62,941 nucleotides of DNA from Burkholderiales bacterium (GCA_017989135.1 JAGNQL010000005.1:1-62941); one strand, 5' to 3'. Numbered from the stretch's first letter, positions 43,909-53,323 are shown. Notes: a model not told the origin generated them from the sequence alone. Numbers and translations: made by a program.

Positions 43909-44550
43909 ATGAAAAATTCATCGCAGAAACGATTCGTTGTTGTTCGCGACGACTTCTACGCCGATCCGCTCGCGGTGTATCGCGCCGCGTTGACTGCGGA
44001 GTACTACGAACCCGAGGGCTACACTGGCTTTCATAGTCGCAACGTCTATCACGAGCCGGGCATTCGACGACGCATCGAGCAACTGCTCGGCGTGAAGATC
44101 ACGCGCTGGGACACCGACCCACACGAATGCAACGGTGTGTTCTACCAAGGCTTTGCGCGCGGTGAGCGCAAAGAAACGCCCGGCGTGCATTCCGATACGC
44201 CGTTTGATGACATTACACTGGTGATATACCTCACGCCGGGATTGCGCGCCGATTGTGGCACGTCGTTGTGGCAACACAAACGCACGGGCCTCTGCGAACC
44301 ACCAACGGTCTCAGACGCGCGACGACTCAAATGCAAGCTCTCCGCGCTGCGCGACGAGCTTGAACGAGACACCAAAAATCGCGCGCGTTGGATTGAAACG
44401 GATCGTCTCGGCTACCGATTCAATCGCATGGTGGCGTACCCGTCCGGACTCCTGCATTCCGCAACCAATCACTACGGTAGCAGCATGGCCGATGGTCGCC
44501 TTTTTCAGACCTTTCGCATTGGTGTCGATTGGTCTACGTTTGCTGGTTAG
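43909..44550 (+). CDS. DUF6445-like 2-oxoglutarate/Fe(II) oxygenase-type protein
   Basis: The 213-residue protein has a jelly-roll signature with a metal motif HSDTPFDDITLVIYL (HxD) and a distal histidine in YPSGLLHSATNHYG, followed by FRIGVDW. The family DUF6445 is a 2OG-dioxygenase relative whose members have been linked to tailoring or protein hydroxylation; the substrate here is unknown. Its stop overlaps the stop of the opposing gene by four bases. Confidence 0.75.
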   Translation: MKNSSQKRFVVVRDDFYADPLAVYRAALTAEYYEPEGYTGFHSRNVYHEPGIRRRIEQLLGVKITRWDTDPHECNGVFYQGFARGERKETPGVHSDTPFDDITLVIYLTPGLRADCGTSLWQHKRTGLCEPPTVSDARRLKCKLSALRDELERDTKNRARWIETDRLGYRFNRMVAYPSGLLHSATNHYGSSMADGRLFQTFRIGVDWSTFAG

Positions 44551-46184
44551 GTTGCCTGCGAGCGATCTAGAAAGCTGGTAAGTAGCGCCTGATAGCGATG
44601 GAGGTTGCAAGGCTTCGCGGCTACCATTTGGCGAAGCAGATTGAGCCGTTCATCATCAGTCACATCTAACGCCGCGCAAAGAAGCGCGAGTTCCTCGGCT
44701 ACTTGCTGCTCATCCGAAGTGAGCGCTGATGGCAGCGCCACTTTCGCGCGCAGCGCTGCGATGCAATCGTGCGTAGCCTGTGCGCGATGGCCACCAAACT
44801 TGTAGCGAATCAGCTTCGCTATTCGCGCAGTGATCGCGAACACGTCGGACGGTGCTACCGCGCCGACAGGGCCGAGGCTTAGGGCCAGGTTGCTTTCCGT
44901 GAAGCGCAGTAGCGTTGCTTCGCTACTGTGATGGCCGCCGGGCTGCTGGCTCTTCTTGTGTTCGGACAATGAAAGTGCGTGGAGCTTTTCGTCTACTGGA
45001 CGGAAGCCATGTTTGAAATAAAACCAAAACGCTCCCGTTGTGATGCCTTCCGGGTTGTCGAGACCGTACATCGTAGGTTCGACCTCAAACGTGTCGATGC
45101 CGAAGGCCTGTCGGTAGGTTCGTAGCGTTTGGCACATCATGTAGCCCGATTCACCACCGCGAAACGCTTCGAAAATGTTCATGCCGAAGCGTGCATGTCG
45201 TCCGAGTAGCCACGCACCACCGTATGCCGCAGGGAATCCGTTTTTGAAAAGCGTAAAACCCACGTACGATTCAAGCGGTAGTTGTCGATTAGGCACCATA
45301 CCGAATACAGCGACAGCGATGCCGCGGTCAAGCGTGAAAACTTCAAATGTGTTCTCGTCGATGTAAGTGGCGGGGTCTGTCTCGCGGTCCGTGAGCAGCA
45401 TCGCGTTGCGTGTGATGCGAATGGCGTGGTCCTTTTCCTCTCCGTCGAACGCGTCAGCAGACGGCAGCGGTGCGTTCAGCACACTCAGATAGTCGAACTT
45501 GCGAAGTAGGGCGTCATGGTGAAAGACGCGCTTCACGCGAAGACGGTTCAGCGCACGGGAAAGGGTTTTGTCGCGTGGCGTAATTCGCACATAGAGACCC
45601 AGCGCATCGAATAGGTGGTCTTTCACTAGCGGATCGGCGTCGAACCGAGCAAATTGCTCGACGAGGAACGGTAGGCGCTCGCGATCACTTACGCCAAGCG
45701 CACGCAGCAGTTCATCGTTCTCCAGCCCCGCTGTGGTTTCGCTGCGCTCGATTGATGGCAGCGTGAGCTTAAGTGCGGTGTTGAGCGGCAGGCCATCGTC
45801 GGCGAACGAATCAAACGTGACGCGGCATTGTGCATGCGACAACAGCCAGCGCACGCAGTCATGCGAGTAGCGCACGGTACTTGCGTTGTACGGCAGCGCG
45901 CTGATGTCGAAGCGCTCGCCGAACTCAACGCCTTCAGTGCGAAAGAACCGAACCACGCGCGCAAGTTCTCGCTCGCTCGCGAGCAACTCCTTGTCAGACG
46001 CCGGGTGCGCACACAAAAACAATAGCGTTTCGTGATACTCCACGGCGGCGACGCTGCTTGGTAGCGCGCAATTCGATAGCGCTTGTAAGCAGGTTAATCG
46101 CGCGCGCTGGCTGCTGACATCGAAATTCGCCGCTGATTCGCGCAGTGCTTTGATGTGAGCGCTAATGCTCGCTGGCTTCGCCAT
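44547..46184 (-). CDS. Large uncharacterised protein with GNAT-like segment
   Basis: The 545-residue protein is not assigned to a named family. It has no signal or membrane segments. The region of about residues 300-400 (GGAWLLGRHARFGMNIFEAF, then GESGYMMCQTLRTYRQAFG and GAFWFYFKHGFRP) resembles the acetyl-CoA-binding core of GNAT acetyltransferases in outline. The ATG at 46184 follows GAAGGGCAGATCAACC; a TTG six codons upstream is possible. Codon use is like that of the neighbours. It converges with the oxygenase gene. Confidence 0.72.
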   Translation of the reverse strand: MAKPASISAHIKALRESAANFDVSSQRARLTCLQALSNCALPSSVAAVEYHETLLFLCAHPASDKELLASERELARVVRFFRTEGVEFGERFDISALPYNASTVRYSHDCVRWLLSHAQCRVTFDSFADDGLPLNTALKLTLPSIERSETTAGLENDELLRALGVSDRERLPFLVEQFARFDADPLVKDHLFDALGLYVRITPRDKTLSRALNRLRVKRVFHHDALLRKFDYLSVLNAPLPSADAFDGEEKDHAIRITRNAMLLTDRETDPATYIDENTFEVFTLDRGIAVAVFGMVPNRQLPLESYVGFTLFKNGFPAAYGGAWLLGRHARFGMNIFEAFRGGESGYMMCQTLRTYRQAFGIDTFEVEPTMYGLDNPEGITTGAFWFYFKHGFRPVDEKLHALSLSEHKKSQQPGGHHSSEATLLRFTESNLALSLGPVGAVAPSDVFAITARIAKLIRYKFGGHRAQATHDCIAALRAKVALPSALTSDEQQVAEELALLCAALDVTDDERLNLLRQMVAAKPCNLHRYQALLTSFLDRSQAT

Positions 46185-46206
46185 GGTTGATCTGCCCTTC
46201 AATAGA

Positions 46207-46249
46207 GTTCGTCGTCGTGCGGCGTGGTGTCGCGCACAACGACGCGAAC
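46207..46249 (-). other. Hairpin between the amidohydrolase and the uncharacterised gene
   Basis: GTTCGTCGTCGTGCG (46207-46221) pairs imperfectly with CGCGCACAACGACGCGAAC (46231-46249). It begins right after the amidohydrolase stop. No T-run follows on the minus strand, so termination would need help. Confidence 0.45.
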
Positions 46250-46250
46250 A

Positions 46251-47117
46251 CTATTCTGGCAGCCCGAGGAGCCGTACGGCATTGCCTTTCAGTATGCCCG
46301 GCATGACTTCAGGTTTGAAGCCCGCTTCTTCGAAGTCTTTCATCCAACGCTCGGGCGTAATGAGCGGATAGTCGGAGCCGAACAGCACGCGATCTTTAAG
46401 CATGGTGTTGGCGTAATGCACCAGCTGCTTCGGAAAATATTTCGGGCTCCACCCCGAGAGATCAATCCAGACGTTGGGTTTGTGTGTTGCGACCGATAAG
46501 GCTTCGTCTTGCCAAGGGAAGCTTGGGTGCGCCATCACGATTTGCATGTCGCCGAAATTCACCGCGACGTCATCTAGATGCATAGGGTTGGAATATTCCA
46601 ATCGAAGCTTGCCGCCGCAATACATTCCAGAGCCGATGCCGCTGTGCCCCGTGTGAAAAATCACTGGCATTTTGTGTCCATTGATCACTTCGTACAGCGG
46701 CCAACACATGCGGTTATTCGGGTGAAAGCCCTGAACGGTGGGGTGCAGCTTGAAACCCTTCACGCCTTCTTCCTTGATGAGCCGCTCGGCCTCACGCGCC
46801 CCCATCTTGCCTTTATGCGGATCGATGCTCGCAAATGCGATCATCATGTCGCTGTTTTCTTTGGCAGCAGCTGCAATTTCTTCATTCGGAATGCGCTTGC
46901 GGCCTAGGTTGGCTTCGGCGTCAACGGTGAACATGATCAAGCCGATTTTTTTCTCTCGATAGTGCGCGATGGTTTCCGCGATGGTGGGGCGATTGCTAGA
47001 GCGAAAATATTTGTCCGCAGCGCGATCGTATTCCTCGCCATATGCATCAAACGGATTCCAACAGCTCACCTCGGCATGCGTGTGGATGTCGATGGCGATT
47101 AGGTCTTTGTGATTCAT
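46251..47117 (-). CDS. Amidohydrolase (metal-dependent hydrolase, hydroxycinnamate pathway candidate)
   Basis: The 288-residue TIM-barrel hydrolase has IDIHTHAE at the N-terminus, FKLHPTVQGFHP, VIFHTGHSG, VMAHPSFP and LFGSDYPLITPERW, the metal-ligand pattern of the amidohydrolase 2 (ACMSD-like) group. Members beside acyl-CoA synthetase and hydratase genes act as hydrolases of 4-hydroxyphenyl-beta-ketoacyl-CoA intermediates. That role is inferred from the neighbourhood. The start overlaps the MarR stop (ATGA), so the two form one unit. Confidence 0.85.
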   Translation of the reverse strand: MNHKDLIAIDIHTHAEVSCWNPFDAYGEEYDRAADKYFRSSNRPTIAETIAHYREKKIGLIMFTVDAEANLGRKRIPNEEIAAAAKENSDMMIAFASIDPHKGKMGAREAERLIKEEGVKGFKLHPTVQGFHPNNRMCWPLYEVINGHKMPVIFHTGHSGIGSGMYCGGKLRLEYSNPMHLDDVAVNFGDMQIVMAHPSFPWQDEALSVATHKPNVWIDLSGWSPKYFPKQLVHYANTMLKDRVLFGSDYPLITPERWMKDFEEAGFKPEVMPGILKGNAVRLLGLPE

Positions 47118-47653
47118 GGCGAAGCTCTCTTCGGTTTGTAAACTTTTTGCAATAGCGTCATCAGCGTTTCGCGCTCAGTAGACGTCAGGCCTGCCGCGAC
47201 TCGGTCTTCAAGGTCGCGAGCAGTGGCCTCGGCCTCGCGCATCAATTTTTTGCCGTCTGCGGTGAGGTGTAATCCAATGGCGCGGCCGTCGGTCGGGTGA
47301 GGTCTACGCACAATGAGGCCGCGTTTATCCATATCTGCCACCAGTCGGACAAGGTTTGGCGGAAGAATGCCTAACGCAGTGCAGAGCTGGCGCGAGGTCA
47401 CGCCGGGGTTGTGGGCTACCAACGATAGAAGCGAAAAATCTACGGGCCGTAGCCCGTAGATCGACATACGTTCTAGAAATACTTCGATCACCGTAAGCGC
47501 CGCGCGTCGAGCGTTGTACCCCAGCAATGACTCCAAGAACGAAGTATCGACCGGCGGGTCGCCGTTGACGACGTCCGTCACTGCGCTTGGCTTCGCCGCG
47601 GCCGTTGGCACCGCAATCGTCACGGACTTCGCGCGGTTAGATGGTTGCGCCAT
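47114..47653 (-). CDS. MarR-family regulator of the hydroxycinnamate cluster
   Basis: The 179-residue protein has a winged helix with VTSRQLCTALGILPPNLVRLVADMDKRGLI followed by the wing RRPHPTDGRAIGLHLTADG. MarR-type proteins such as CouR and FerC repress hydroxycinnamate genes and respond to the CoA thioester. The ATG at 47653 lies five bases after the Bug-receptor stop and opens the protein after a lysine- and alanine-rich leader. A longer frame to 47704 would overlap that gene. A candidate operator is at 53313. Confidence 0.87.
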   Translation of the reverse strand: MAQPSNRAKSVTIAVPTAAAKPSAVTDVVNGDPPVDTSFLESLLGYNARRAALTVIEVFLERMSIYGLRPVDFSLLSLVAHNPGVTSRQLCTALGILPPNLVRLVADMDKRGLIVRRPHPTDGRAIGLHLTADGKKLMREAEATARDLEDRVAAGLTSTERETLMTLLQKVYKPKRASP

Positions 47654-47658
47654 CCCGC

Positions 47659-48657
47659 TTACGATTCCGCTGTGAAGCCGATACGTTTGACCAACGGCCC
47701 CCATCGCTCAAATTCGGCTTTCTGCGAGCGCGATTGCTCTTCTGGTGTTGAGCCTTGCGCAATGAGACCCGTAACCGCTAAGCTCTCTATGACAGCCTTT
47801 TCCTTGAGTGCTGCGTTAATTGCAGCATTTGCAGCGGCGACAACCGTGGGAGGTGTTTTTGAGTGTGCATAAAAACCAAACCATTCTTCCGTCGTCAGCT
47901 CGGGGAAGCCTTGTTCGGCAAACGTGGCGACATCCGGCGAAAACGGCGAGCGTTGCTTGCCGGAAGTGGCCAATAAGCGGAGACGCCCTGCGCGGTGGTA
48001 CTGTAAGAAGTCGCCGCTTGGCGTGCACATCGACGCGAGCTGCCCACCCACTACGTCTGTGACGCCTGGCACTGAGCCGCGGTATGCGACGTGCTTCAGG
48101 TCAACGCCCGCATTCAGGCTCATCAGCGCGCCGATGAAATGTGGCGTTGAACCAGCGGCAGGCGAGCCGTAGTTAGCGTCTTTCGGATTGGCCTTTGCCC
48201 ACACCAAAAAGTCTTTCACCGTCTTTACGCTATCAGGTACCAGCGGGCCAACTGCGAACCCGTGATGCATGACAGCAGCGATTGAAACCGGCACGAAATC
48301 TTTAACGGGATCGTAACCAAGCCTAGCGTAAATATGCGGGAAAATTGCCAACTGTGAAAACGGCGACAACGCGAGCGCGGTACCGTCGGCGGGCGCAGCT
48401 TTGAGCGCTTCAAGCGCTATGCGTCCGCCAGCGCCGGTCTTGTTCTCGACGACGCCGGCATTCTTCGAATAAGCCGTCGGGCCGAGACGTTCCCCAACGC
48501 GGCGCGCGACACCATCGCCCGCGCTGCCCGCCGGGAAGCCGTAGAAAATTTTCACGGCATCTACGGCTGCGTTTTGTGCGAACGCGTCGAACGGGTTGAG
48601 CGCCGCGAGCGCCGATAGCGAGAGTAGGGATTGGTTGAACTGACGACGTGAATTCAT
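47659..48657 (-). CDS. Bug/TctC-family periplasmic receptor
   Basis: The 332-residue extracytoplasmic binding protein of the tripartite tricarboxylate transporter group begins with MNSRRQFNQSLLSLSALAAL, a Tat-like signal, and shows family motifs KIFYGFPAGSAGDGVARRV, VENKTGAGGRIALEAL and AQGFPELTTEEWFGFYA. No membrane components are encoded nearby, which is common in Burkholderiales where these receptors are expanded. In this cluster an aromatic acid ligand is plausible. The ATG at 48657 follows AAGGA. Confidence 0.9.
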   Translation of the reverse strand: MNSRRQFNQSLLSLSALAALNPFDAFAQNAAVDAVKIFYGFPAGSAGDGVARRVGERLGPTAYSKNAGVVENKTGAGGRIALEALKAAPADGTALALSPFSQLAIFPHIYARLGYDPVKDFVPVSIAAVMHHGFAVGPLVPDSVKTVKDFLVWAKANPKDANYGSPAAGSTPHFIGALMSLNAGVDLKHVAYRGSVPGVTDVVGGQLASMCTPSGDFLQYHRAGRLRLLATSGKQRSPFSPDVATFAEQGFPELTTEEWFGFYAHSKTPPTVVAAANAAINAALKEKAVIESLAVTGLIAQGSTPEEQSRSQKAEFERWGPLVKRIGFTAES

Positions 48658-48729
48658 GCTGATTCCTTCAATTTCAATTTCAGAAGTGGCCACAGCGTTC
48701 GACGCGACCGCGTGGGTTGGGTGACGGAG

Positions 48730-50430
48730 CTATTGGCAGGTGAAGTTTGCGGCGGCTTCCTTGTCGCCGCCACCGTTGTATTTCGCTACTTTTGGATAAG
48801 GACAAAGTGGACGCGAACGCGTTGCAGCCCATTCCGCCGGAACCTCTGTGTTGACGCCGCCGGGATCGCCTGCGCCGCGTGCATAAGCAGCAACGCGGTC
48901 AGGTGCAATGCCTTTTTCAACCCAATTGACGAGCGGCGTCAGCATGTCGAACCGATCAACAGCTGGCCCGCCGCTGCAATGGTTCATGCCCGGCACGCGG
49001 TAGAAACGCGCGAAATCGGTTGCGTCTCCGTTGTGGTTGCTGGTCAAAGCTTCGTACCAAGTAGCCGTGTCCGCTGCGGAAAAAATCGGATCGGAAACGC
49101 CGTGGTAGACCATCATCTTCGCGCCGCGCAGTTTCAGTTTGGCGAGTTTGGTGGCATGCGGTGGCGTCATGAACGTCATGCCCGCTTCGGTGTAAATTGC
49201 GTTTGTAGCGTAAATTTGTGTCGCAAGATCGTCGATGGACGCCGTTAGCGAGTTCCGAATAAATGCCGGCGGCGCGCGGAAGACCGTGCCCACCGCAAGT
49301 GGATCAAGCGCGATGGAGTTGACGAATTTCCACGCTGCCCAACCGCTACCAGCGATGCCCGGATCGAACCACCAGCTGCTATAGATTGACGCACCAGCCG
49401 TAGTTTTGGCGCCTGCGTATACGTCGGCCACCACCGACTTCTGCGCTGCAGTCAGGCAAGTGCCATCGCGCGTCGCGCTACACGTCGGTACGTCGGTGGC
49501 GAGGCTGAACGCCTTTTGACACGCGCTGGTGTCTTGCACTAATCCGTCGGCGACGCCGTCCAGCGCGTCGCACTTGTCGAGAATTTTCTTCGCAACCATC
49601 GTGCGTTCCGCAGCGGTGAAACTCGTCGACAAATCGGCGATCGTCGAGTTGCCATTCCGCACGGTCGCGCCCGGTGTAATGATCTTGGCAAATTGCTGTG
49701 AGCTCCAGATGTTGGCAACGGCCGCCCTCGGCAAGTTGTAGCCTGGCGCGCCCGCCAAGAAGCCATCGTATTGATCGGCGTATCGAGCCGCAGCCACCAT
49801 CGTATGTCGACCGCCGTTTGAGCAGCCGCCGATGTATGAGCGGTCGGGTAACTTCCCGTATGCCGTTTTGATCAAATCTTTCGCCATTGGCGTGAGCTTG
49901 GCGACCGCCTGATAGCCGTAGTCAAGCCGCGCGACGGGCTCGAAGCCGAACGCAGTAGTTTGTGCTCCAGTGTGGCCAGCGTCGGAGCTAATCACCGCAA
50001 AACCCTGCGCCAATGCACCGGTAATCGGGCCGCCGCCGAACGCGCCGACTGCCGTGGAAACGTTGCCGTCAAGTCCACCATTGGCCTGATAGAAATAGCG
50101 GCCGCTCCAGTCTTTCGGCAGACGCATCTCGAAACTTATGGCGTAATCTTTGCCATCTGAGCCCACGCGCTTGTACATCGAGCCTTTCACCAAGCAGTGC
50201 TCTGCTACCGGCTTTCCGGCGAGCGTTAACGAGCCATCCGCTACCGTAGCAGCAGAGGCAATGGTGGTGTTGGCGAATCTAAATTGCGTGCTCAGGTCCG
50301 TGCATCTATCGAGGGCTGCCCCTTTGGCTTCGCTTAGCTGTGGAACAGTGGGCGCGGACGTGCCCGTGGTGCTACATGCGCCGAGCAGCACGAGCAGTGA
50401 CACACTGGCCAGTGGGGCGCGTTTCATCAT
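48730..50430 (-). CDS. Tannase/feruloyl esterase-family lipoprotein
   Basis: The 566-residue hydrolase releases ferulic-type acids from plant esters. A lipoprotein signal (LLVLLGACST) anchors it to the outer membrane. The nucleophile serine is in YIGGCSNGGRHTMVAA, the acid and histidine region ends in VPGMNHCSGGPAVDRFD, typical of the tannase family. The ATG at 50430 follows AGGAGGAAAC, the same ribosome site as the hydratase gene. The half-site ATTTGAT at 50446 resembles the operator at 53313. The 183-bp gap to the synthetase shows no gene. Confidence 0.92.
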   Translation of the reverse strand: MMKRAPLASVSLLVLLGACSTTGTSAPTVPQLSEAKGAALDRCTDLSTQFRFANTTIASAATVADGSLTLAGKPVAEHCLVKGSMYKRVGSDGKDYAISFEMRLPKDWSGRYFYQANGGLDGNVSTAVGAFGGGPITGALAQGFAVISSDAGHTGAQTTAFGFEPVARLDYGYQAVAKLTPMAKDLIKTAYGKLPDRSYIGGCSNGGRHTMVAAARYADQYDGFLAGAPGYNLPRAAVANIWSSQQFAKIITPGATVRNGNSTIADLSTSFTAAERTMVAKKILDKCDALDGVADGLVQDTSACQKAFSLATDVPTCSATRDGTCLTAAQKSVVADVYAGAKTTAGASIYSSWWFDPGIAGSGWAAWKFVNSIALDPLAVGTVFRAPPAFIRNSLTASIDDLATQIYATNAIYTEAGMTFMTPPHATKLAKLKLRGAKMMVYHGVSDPIFSAADTATWYEALTSNHNGDATDFARFYRVPGMNHCSGGPAVDRFDMLTPLVNWVEKGIAPDRVAAYARGAGDPGGVNTEVPAEWAATRSRPLCPYPKVAKYNGGGDKEAAANFTCQ

Positions 50431-50614
50431 GTTTCCTCCTAAAGAATTTGATGATGCGAAGAGAGTGGTGGCTGCACAAACGCTCCTTAACGTTGCCAGC
50501 AAGCCCCTATCTGTCGTGGTCAACCGTCAAAAAAATTACTCAACGGCATTCGGTTGATGCTTACTGACGAACCAACTCGTGGATGCGCCAACACCTTGGT
50601 GTCAGTGCACCTAC

Positions 50615-52486
50615 CTACTGCGGTTTCAAAATATTGGGTAACGTATCGGCGTGCAGTCCGTCGACGAGTGCGGCGCGATGCGCGAGCACCGAGCGTTGAT
50701 TAATGGAGCCTTTGTCGGTGATTTCGCCTTTATCGAGCGAGGGCGGATCGCTGAGCAGGCACAGGCGTGCGACGCGATTTGCGCTGCCCGTGGCAGTCGA
50801 TGCGAGTGTGTTAACAACGCCTTGAAAATGCGCGAGCACGGGGGCTGAGGCCAGCACGTCCGCAAGGCTTGCGCTGTCCGGTAAGCCGCTGAGTTTCCGC
50901 ACAGCCGGAACGATCGGAAAAATCATCGCGCCGACTTCGTGCAGATTGATGCCGGTGATCACCGCGTCTTGCACGTAAGGCGCACCTGCTCCGATAATCT
51001 TGCCGCGCAAGGGGCCGACGCTTACAAAGGTACCCGTAGCGAGCTTGAAGTCTTCTGCGATACGGCCATCAAAGCGCACACCTTTGTGCAGATCGCTTTC
51101 ATCGATCCATTTCACGGCGTCGCCAGTGCAGAAAAAGCCTTCGTCGTCGAATGCGCCTGCGCTGGCCTCCTCGTTACGCCAGTAGCCGGGCGTGATGTTT
51201 GGGCCTCTATATCGCACTTCAACTTTGCCATCGGAGGGCACCAGTTTCAGCTCCATTCCGGGCGTTGGTACACCAAGGTCGCCTGCCTTCACGTTGGGGC
51301 TGGTGACAAAAATTCCGAACGGCCCGGATTCGGTCATTCCGAGACCAGTGGTCATCACGATGCGCTCACCTACTTCGCGTTCGGCGTGTGCGAACAGGCT
51401 GTCCCACACCGGCTGCGCAAGCGCGGCACCCGCGTAGAAGAACATGCGAACGCGAGAGAGCATCGTGCGTCGCAGCGCGTCGTCGGTGTGCATTGCATGC
51501 GCGATCGCTTCGAAACCTGTGGGTACGTTGAAGTACACCGTGGGCGCGACTTCGCGTAGATTACGTAGCGTCTCGTGCATCAACGCAGGCGTGGGCTTGC
51601 CGTCGTCAATGTAGAGCGTGCCGCCGTTGTAGATCGTGAGACCGAAATTGTGGTTGCCGCCGAACGTGTGGTTCCACGGCAGCCAGTCGACGAGCACCGG
51701 TGGCGCTTCGGTGAGCACCGGCATGGATTGGCGCATTTGCTGTTGATTGGCACACCACATGCGTTGGGTGTTGATCACCGCTTTCGGCAGTTTGGTCGAC
51801 CCGCTTGTGAACAAAAACTTCGCAATGGTTTCGGGACCTGTAGCGTGCATCGCCGCGTCGACGGCGGCGGTGGGCTCTGTCGCGAGCCATGACGCCAGTG
51901 TGTCGACGCTGCCGTTGGCGCGTTGACGTTCTCCGAGCGCGTCAACGACCACGGGCGTTTCGGCGGGAATCGCGGCGTCAATTGCTTTGCCGTAACGCTG
52001 CAAATCGGCTGCGTAGACCACGCCCGGTGTGATCGTGCGCACGACGTGTTTGAGCTTGTCGTAATCTTGGCTCACCAGAGAATAGGCGGTGGACACCGAG
52101 CAATACGGCACACCGACATACATCGCACCGAGTCCCAATAGGGCGTGCTCGATGCTGTTTTCCGAAAGTATCGCCAGCGGATGGTCGGCGCTTGCGCCGT
52201 GATTGAGGAGCGCTTGTCCGATACTGCGCGCGGCACGTAAGGCTTCGGCGTATGTGACGTACTTCCAGTCACCACGTGAGCCGTCTGCATTCAACGCGCG
52301 GCGCGCCATCATCGGTTGCTCGGGCGTGAGTGTTGCCCAATGCACAAGGCGATCCGTAATGCGATCCGCAAATTTTTCGAGCGGTTGCTCGGCGCGCACG
52401 TAAGTGTGCTCGCCGTCGCGACGTACATGCACGCGATCCACGCCGAAGTGCAAATCGCGGTATTTGGGAGTGTTGCCGGCGCTCAT
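50615..52486 (-). CDS. fcs: Feruloyl-CoA synthetase-type acyl-CoA ligase
   Basis: The 623-residue AMP-forming ligase activates a hydroxycinnamic acid to its CoA thioester. It has the phosphate-binding loop FTSGSTKLPKAVI, the adenylate motifs TTGLGMTESGPFG and YRGPNITPGYWRN, and a WLPWNHTFGGNHNFG stretch typical of feruloyl-CoA synthases (family of about 600-620 residues). The start overlaps the stop of the hydratase gene (ATGA), so both are co-translated. The precise substrate, ferulate, coumarate or other, cannot be read from the sequence. Confidence 0.88.
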   Translation of the reverse strand: MSAGNTPKYRDLHFGVDRVHVRRDGEHTYVRAEQPLEKFADRITDRLVHWATLTPEQPMMARRALNADGSRGDWKYVTYAEALRAARSIGQALLNHGASADHPLAILSENSIEHALLGLGAMYVGVPYCSVSTAYSLVSQDYDKLKHVVRTITPGVVYAADLQRYGKAIDAAIPAETPVVVDALGERQRANGSVDTLASWLATEPTAAVDAAMHATGPETIAKFLFTSGSTKLPKAVINTQRMWCANQQQMRQSMPVLTEAPPVLVDWLPWNHTFGGNHNFGLTIYNGGTLYIDDGKPTPALMHETLRNLREVAPTVYFNVPTGFEAIAHAMHTDDALRRTMLSRVRMFFYAGAALAQPVWDSLFAHAEREVGERIVMTTGLGMTESGPFGIFVTSPNVKAGDLGVPTPGMELKLVPSDGKVEVRYRGPNITPGYWRNEEASAGAFDDEGFFCTGDAVKWIDESDLHKGVRFDGRIAEDFKLATGTFVSVGPLRGKIIGAGAPYVQDAVITGINLHEVGAMIFPIVPAVRKLSGLPDSASLADVLASAPVLAHFQGVVNTLASTATGSANRVARLCLLSDPPSLDKGEITDKGSINQRSVLAHRAALVDGLHADTLPNILKPQ

Positions 52487-53298
52487 GATGCCTTGACCTT
52501 TGCACCGCGGCCTTCGAGAAAATCACGCACACGGGCTTTGGCTTCGGGTGCGCTTTGCGCAATCGCGGAGATCAGTCCTTCGGTCAGAAAGCCGTGGTCT
52601 GCGGGCTGTTCGGCGATACGCGGCAAGGCGTGGATCAGCGAATAATTCGTCATTGGCGCGTTGGTGGCGATGCGTTCAGCGATCGCGATGGCCTTCGCCA
52701 AGGCTTCACCCGCTGCGACGTGATACTGCGCGAAACCAAGCGCCACGCCTTCGGCTGCTTTGTATACGCGGCCGGTGAGCATCATGTCGAGCATGCGATG
52801 CGCACCGATGAGTTTCGGAATACGCACAGAACCGCCCCCGCCGACAAAGATACCGCGCGAACCTTCAGGCAACGCGAAAAACGATGTGTCGTCCGCAACG
52901 CGAATGTGGCAACTCGTCGCCAGTTCCAGACCGCCGCCGACCACCGCGCCATGCAGTGCGGCGACCACCGGAATGCGGCCGAATTCGATGTTGGTGAGGA
53001 TGCGATGCCAGCTGCGCGAATGGTGTAAGCCGTCAACCGCGTCGCGCTCTTTGAGTTCGGAGAGATCGAGTCCCGCGCAGAAGTGTTCGCCGTCACCTGT
53101 GAGTACCGCCGCGCCCACCGTCGTCGGCAGACCGGCAAACGCTGCGTCGACTTGCGCCATGAGACCGTCGCTCAATGCGTTGCGCTTGTGCGGGCGTTGC
53201 AAACGTACGATGGCGATCGCGCCGCGCAACTCAACGCTCACGTCGCTGCCGGGAAGATTTGGTGACCGGGACGTTTGGGATGTGGACGACGCGTCCAT
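52483..53298 (-). CDS. Enoyl-CoA hydratase/isomerase-family protein
   Basis: The 271-residue crotonase keeps the oxyanion-hole motif GEHFCAGLDLSEL and both catalytic glutamates, in VVGGGLELATS and FALPEGSRG. It therefore can hydrate a cinnamoyl-CoA double bond. Whether it then cleaves C-C (vanillin-forming) or passes beta-hydroxyacyl-CoA onward is not settled; the adjacent beta-ketoacyl-CoA-type amidohydrolase favours the latter. AGGAGGAAAGCT precedes the ATG at 53298. It is the first gene of the cluster's leftward operon. Confidence 0.88.
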   Translation of the reverse strand: MDASSTSQTSRSPNLPGSDVSVELRGAIAIVRLQRPHKRNALSDGLMAQVDAAFAGLPTTVGAAVLTGDGEHFCAGLDLSELKERDAVDGLHHSRSWHRILTNIEFGRIPVVAALHGAVVGGGLELATSCHIRVADDTSFFALPEGSRGIFVGGGGSVRIPKLIGAHRMLDMMLTGRVYKAAEGVALGFAQYHVAAGEALAKAIAIAERIATNAPMTNYSLIHALPRIAEQPADHGFLTEGLISAIAQSAPEAKARVRDFLEGRGAKVKAS

Positions 53299-53312
53299 AG
53301 CTTTCCTCCTAA

Positions 53313-53323
53313 TTGATTATCAA
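53313..53323. promoter_or_regulatory. Candidate MarR operator TTGATTATCAA
   Basis: An eleven-base palindrome with a central T lies 14 bp upstream of the hydratase start, within the promoter of the cluster. Its half-sites and spacing are like the operators of MarR-type hydroxycinnamate repressors. Confidence 0.55.
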
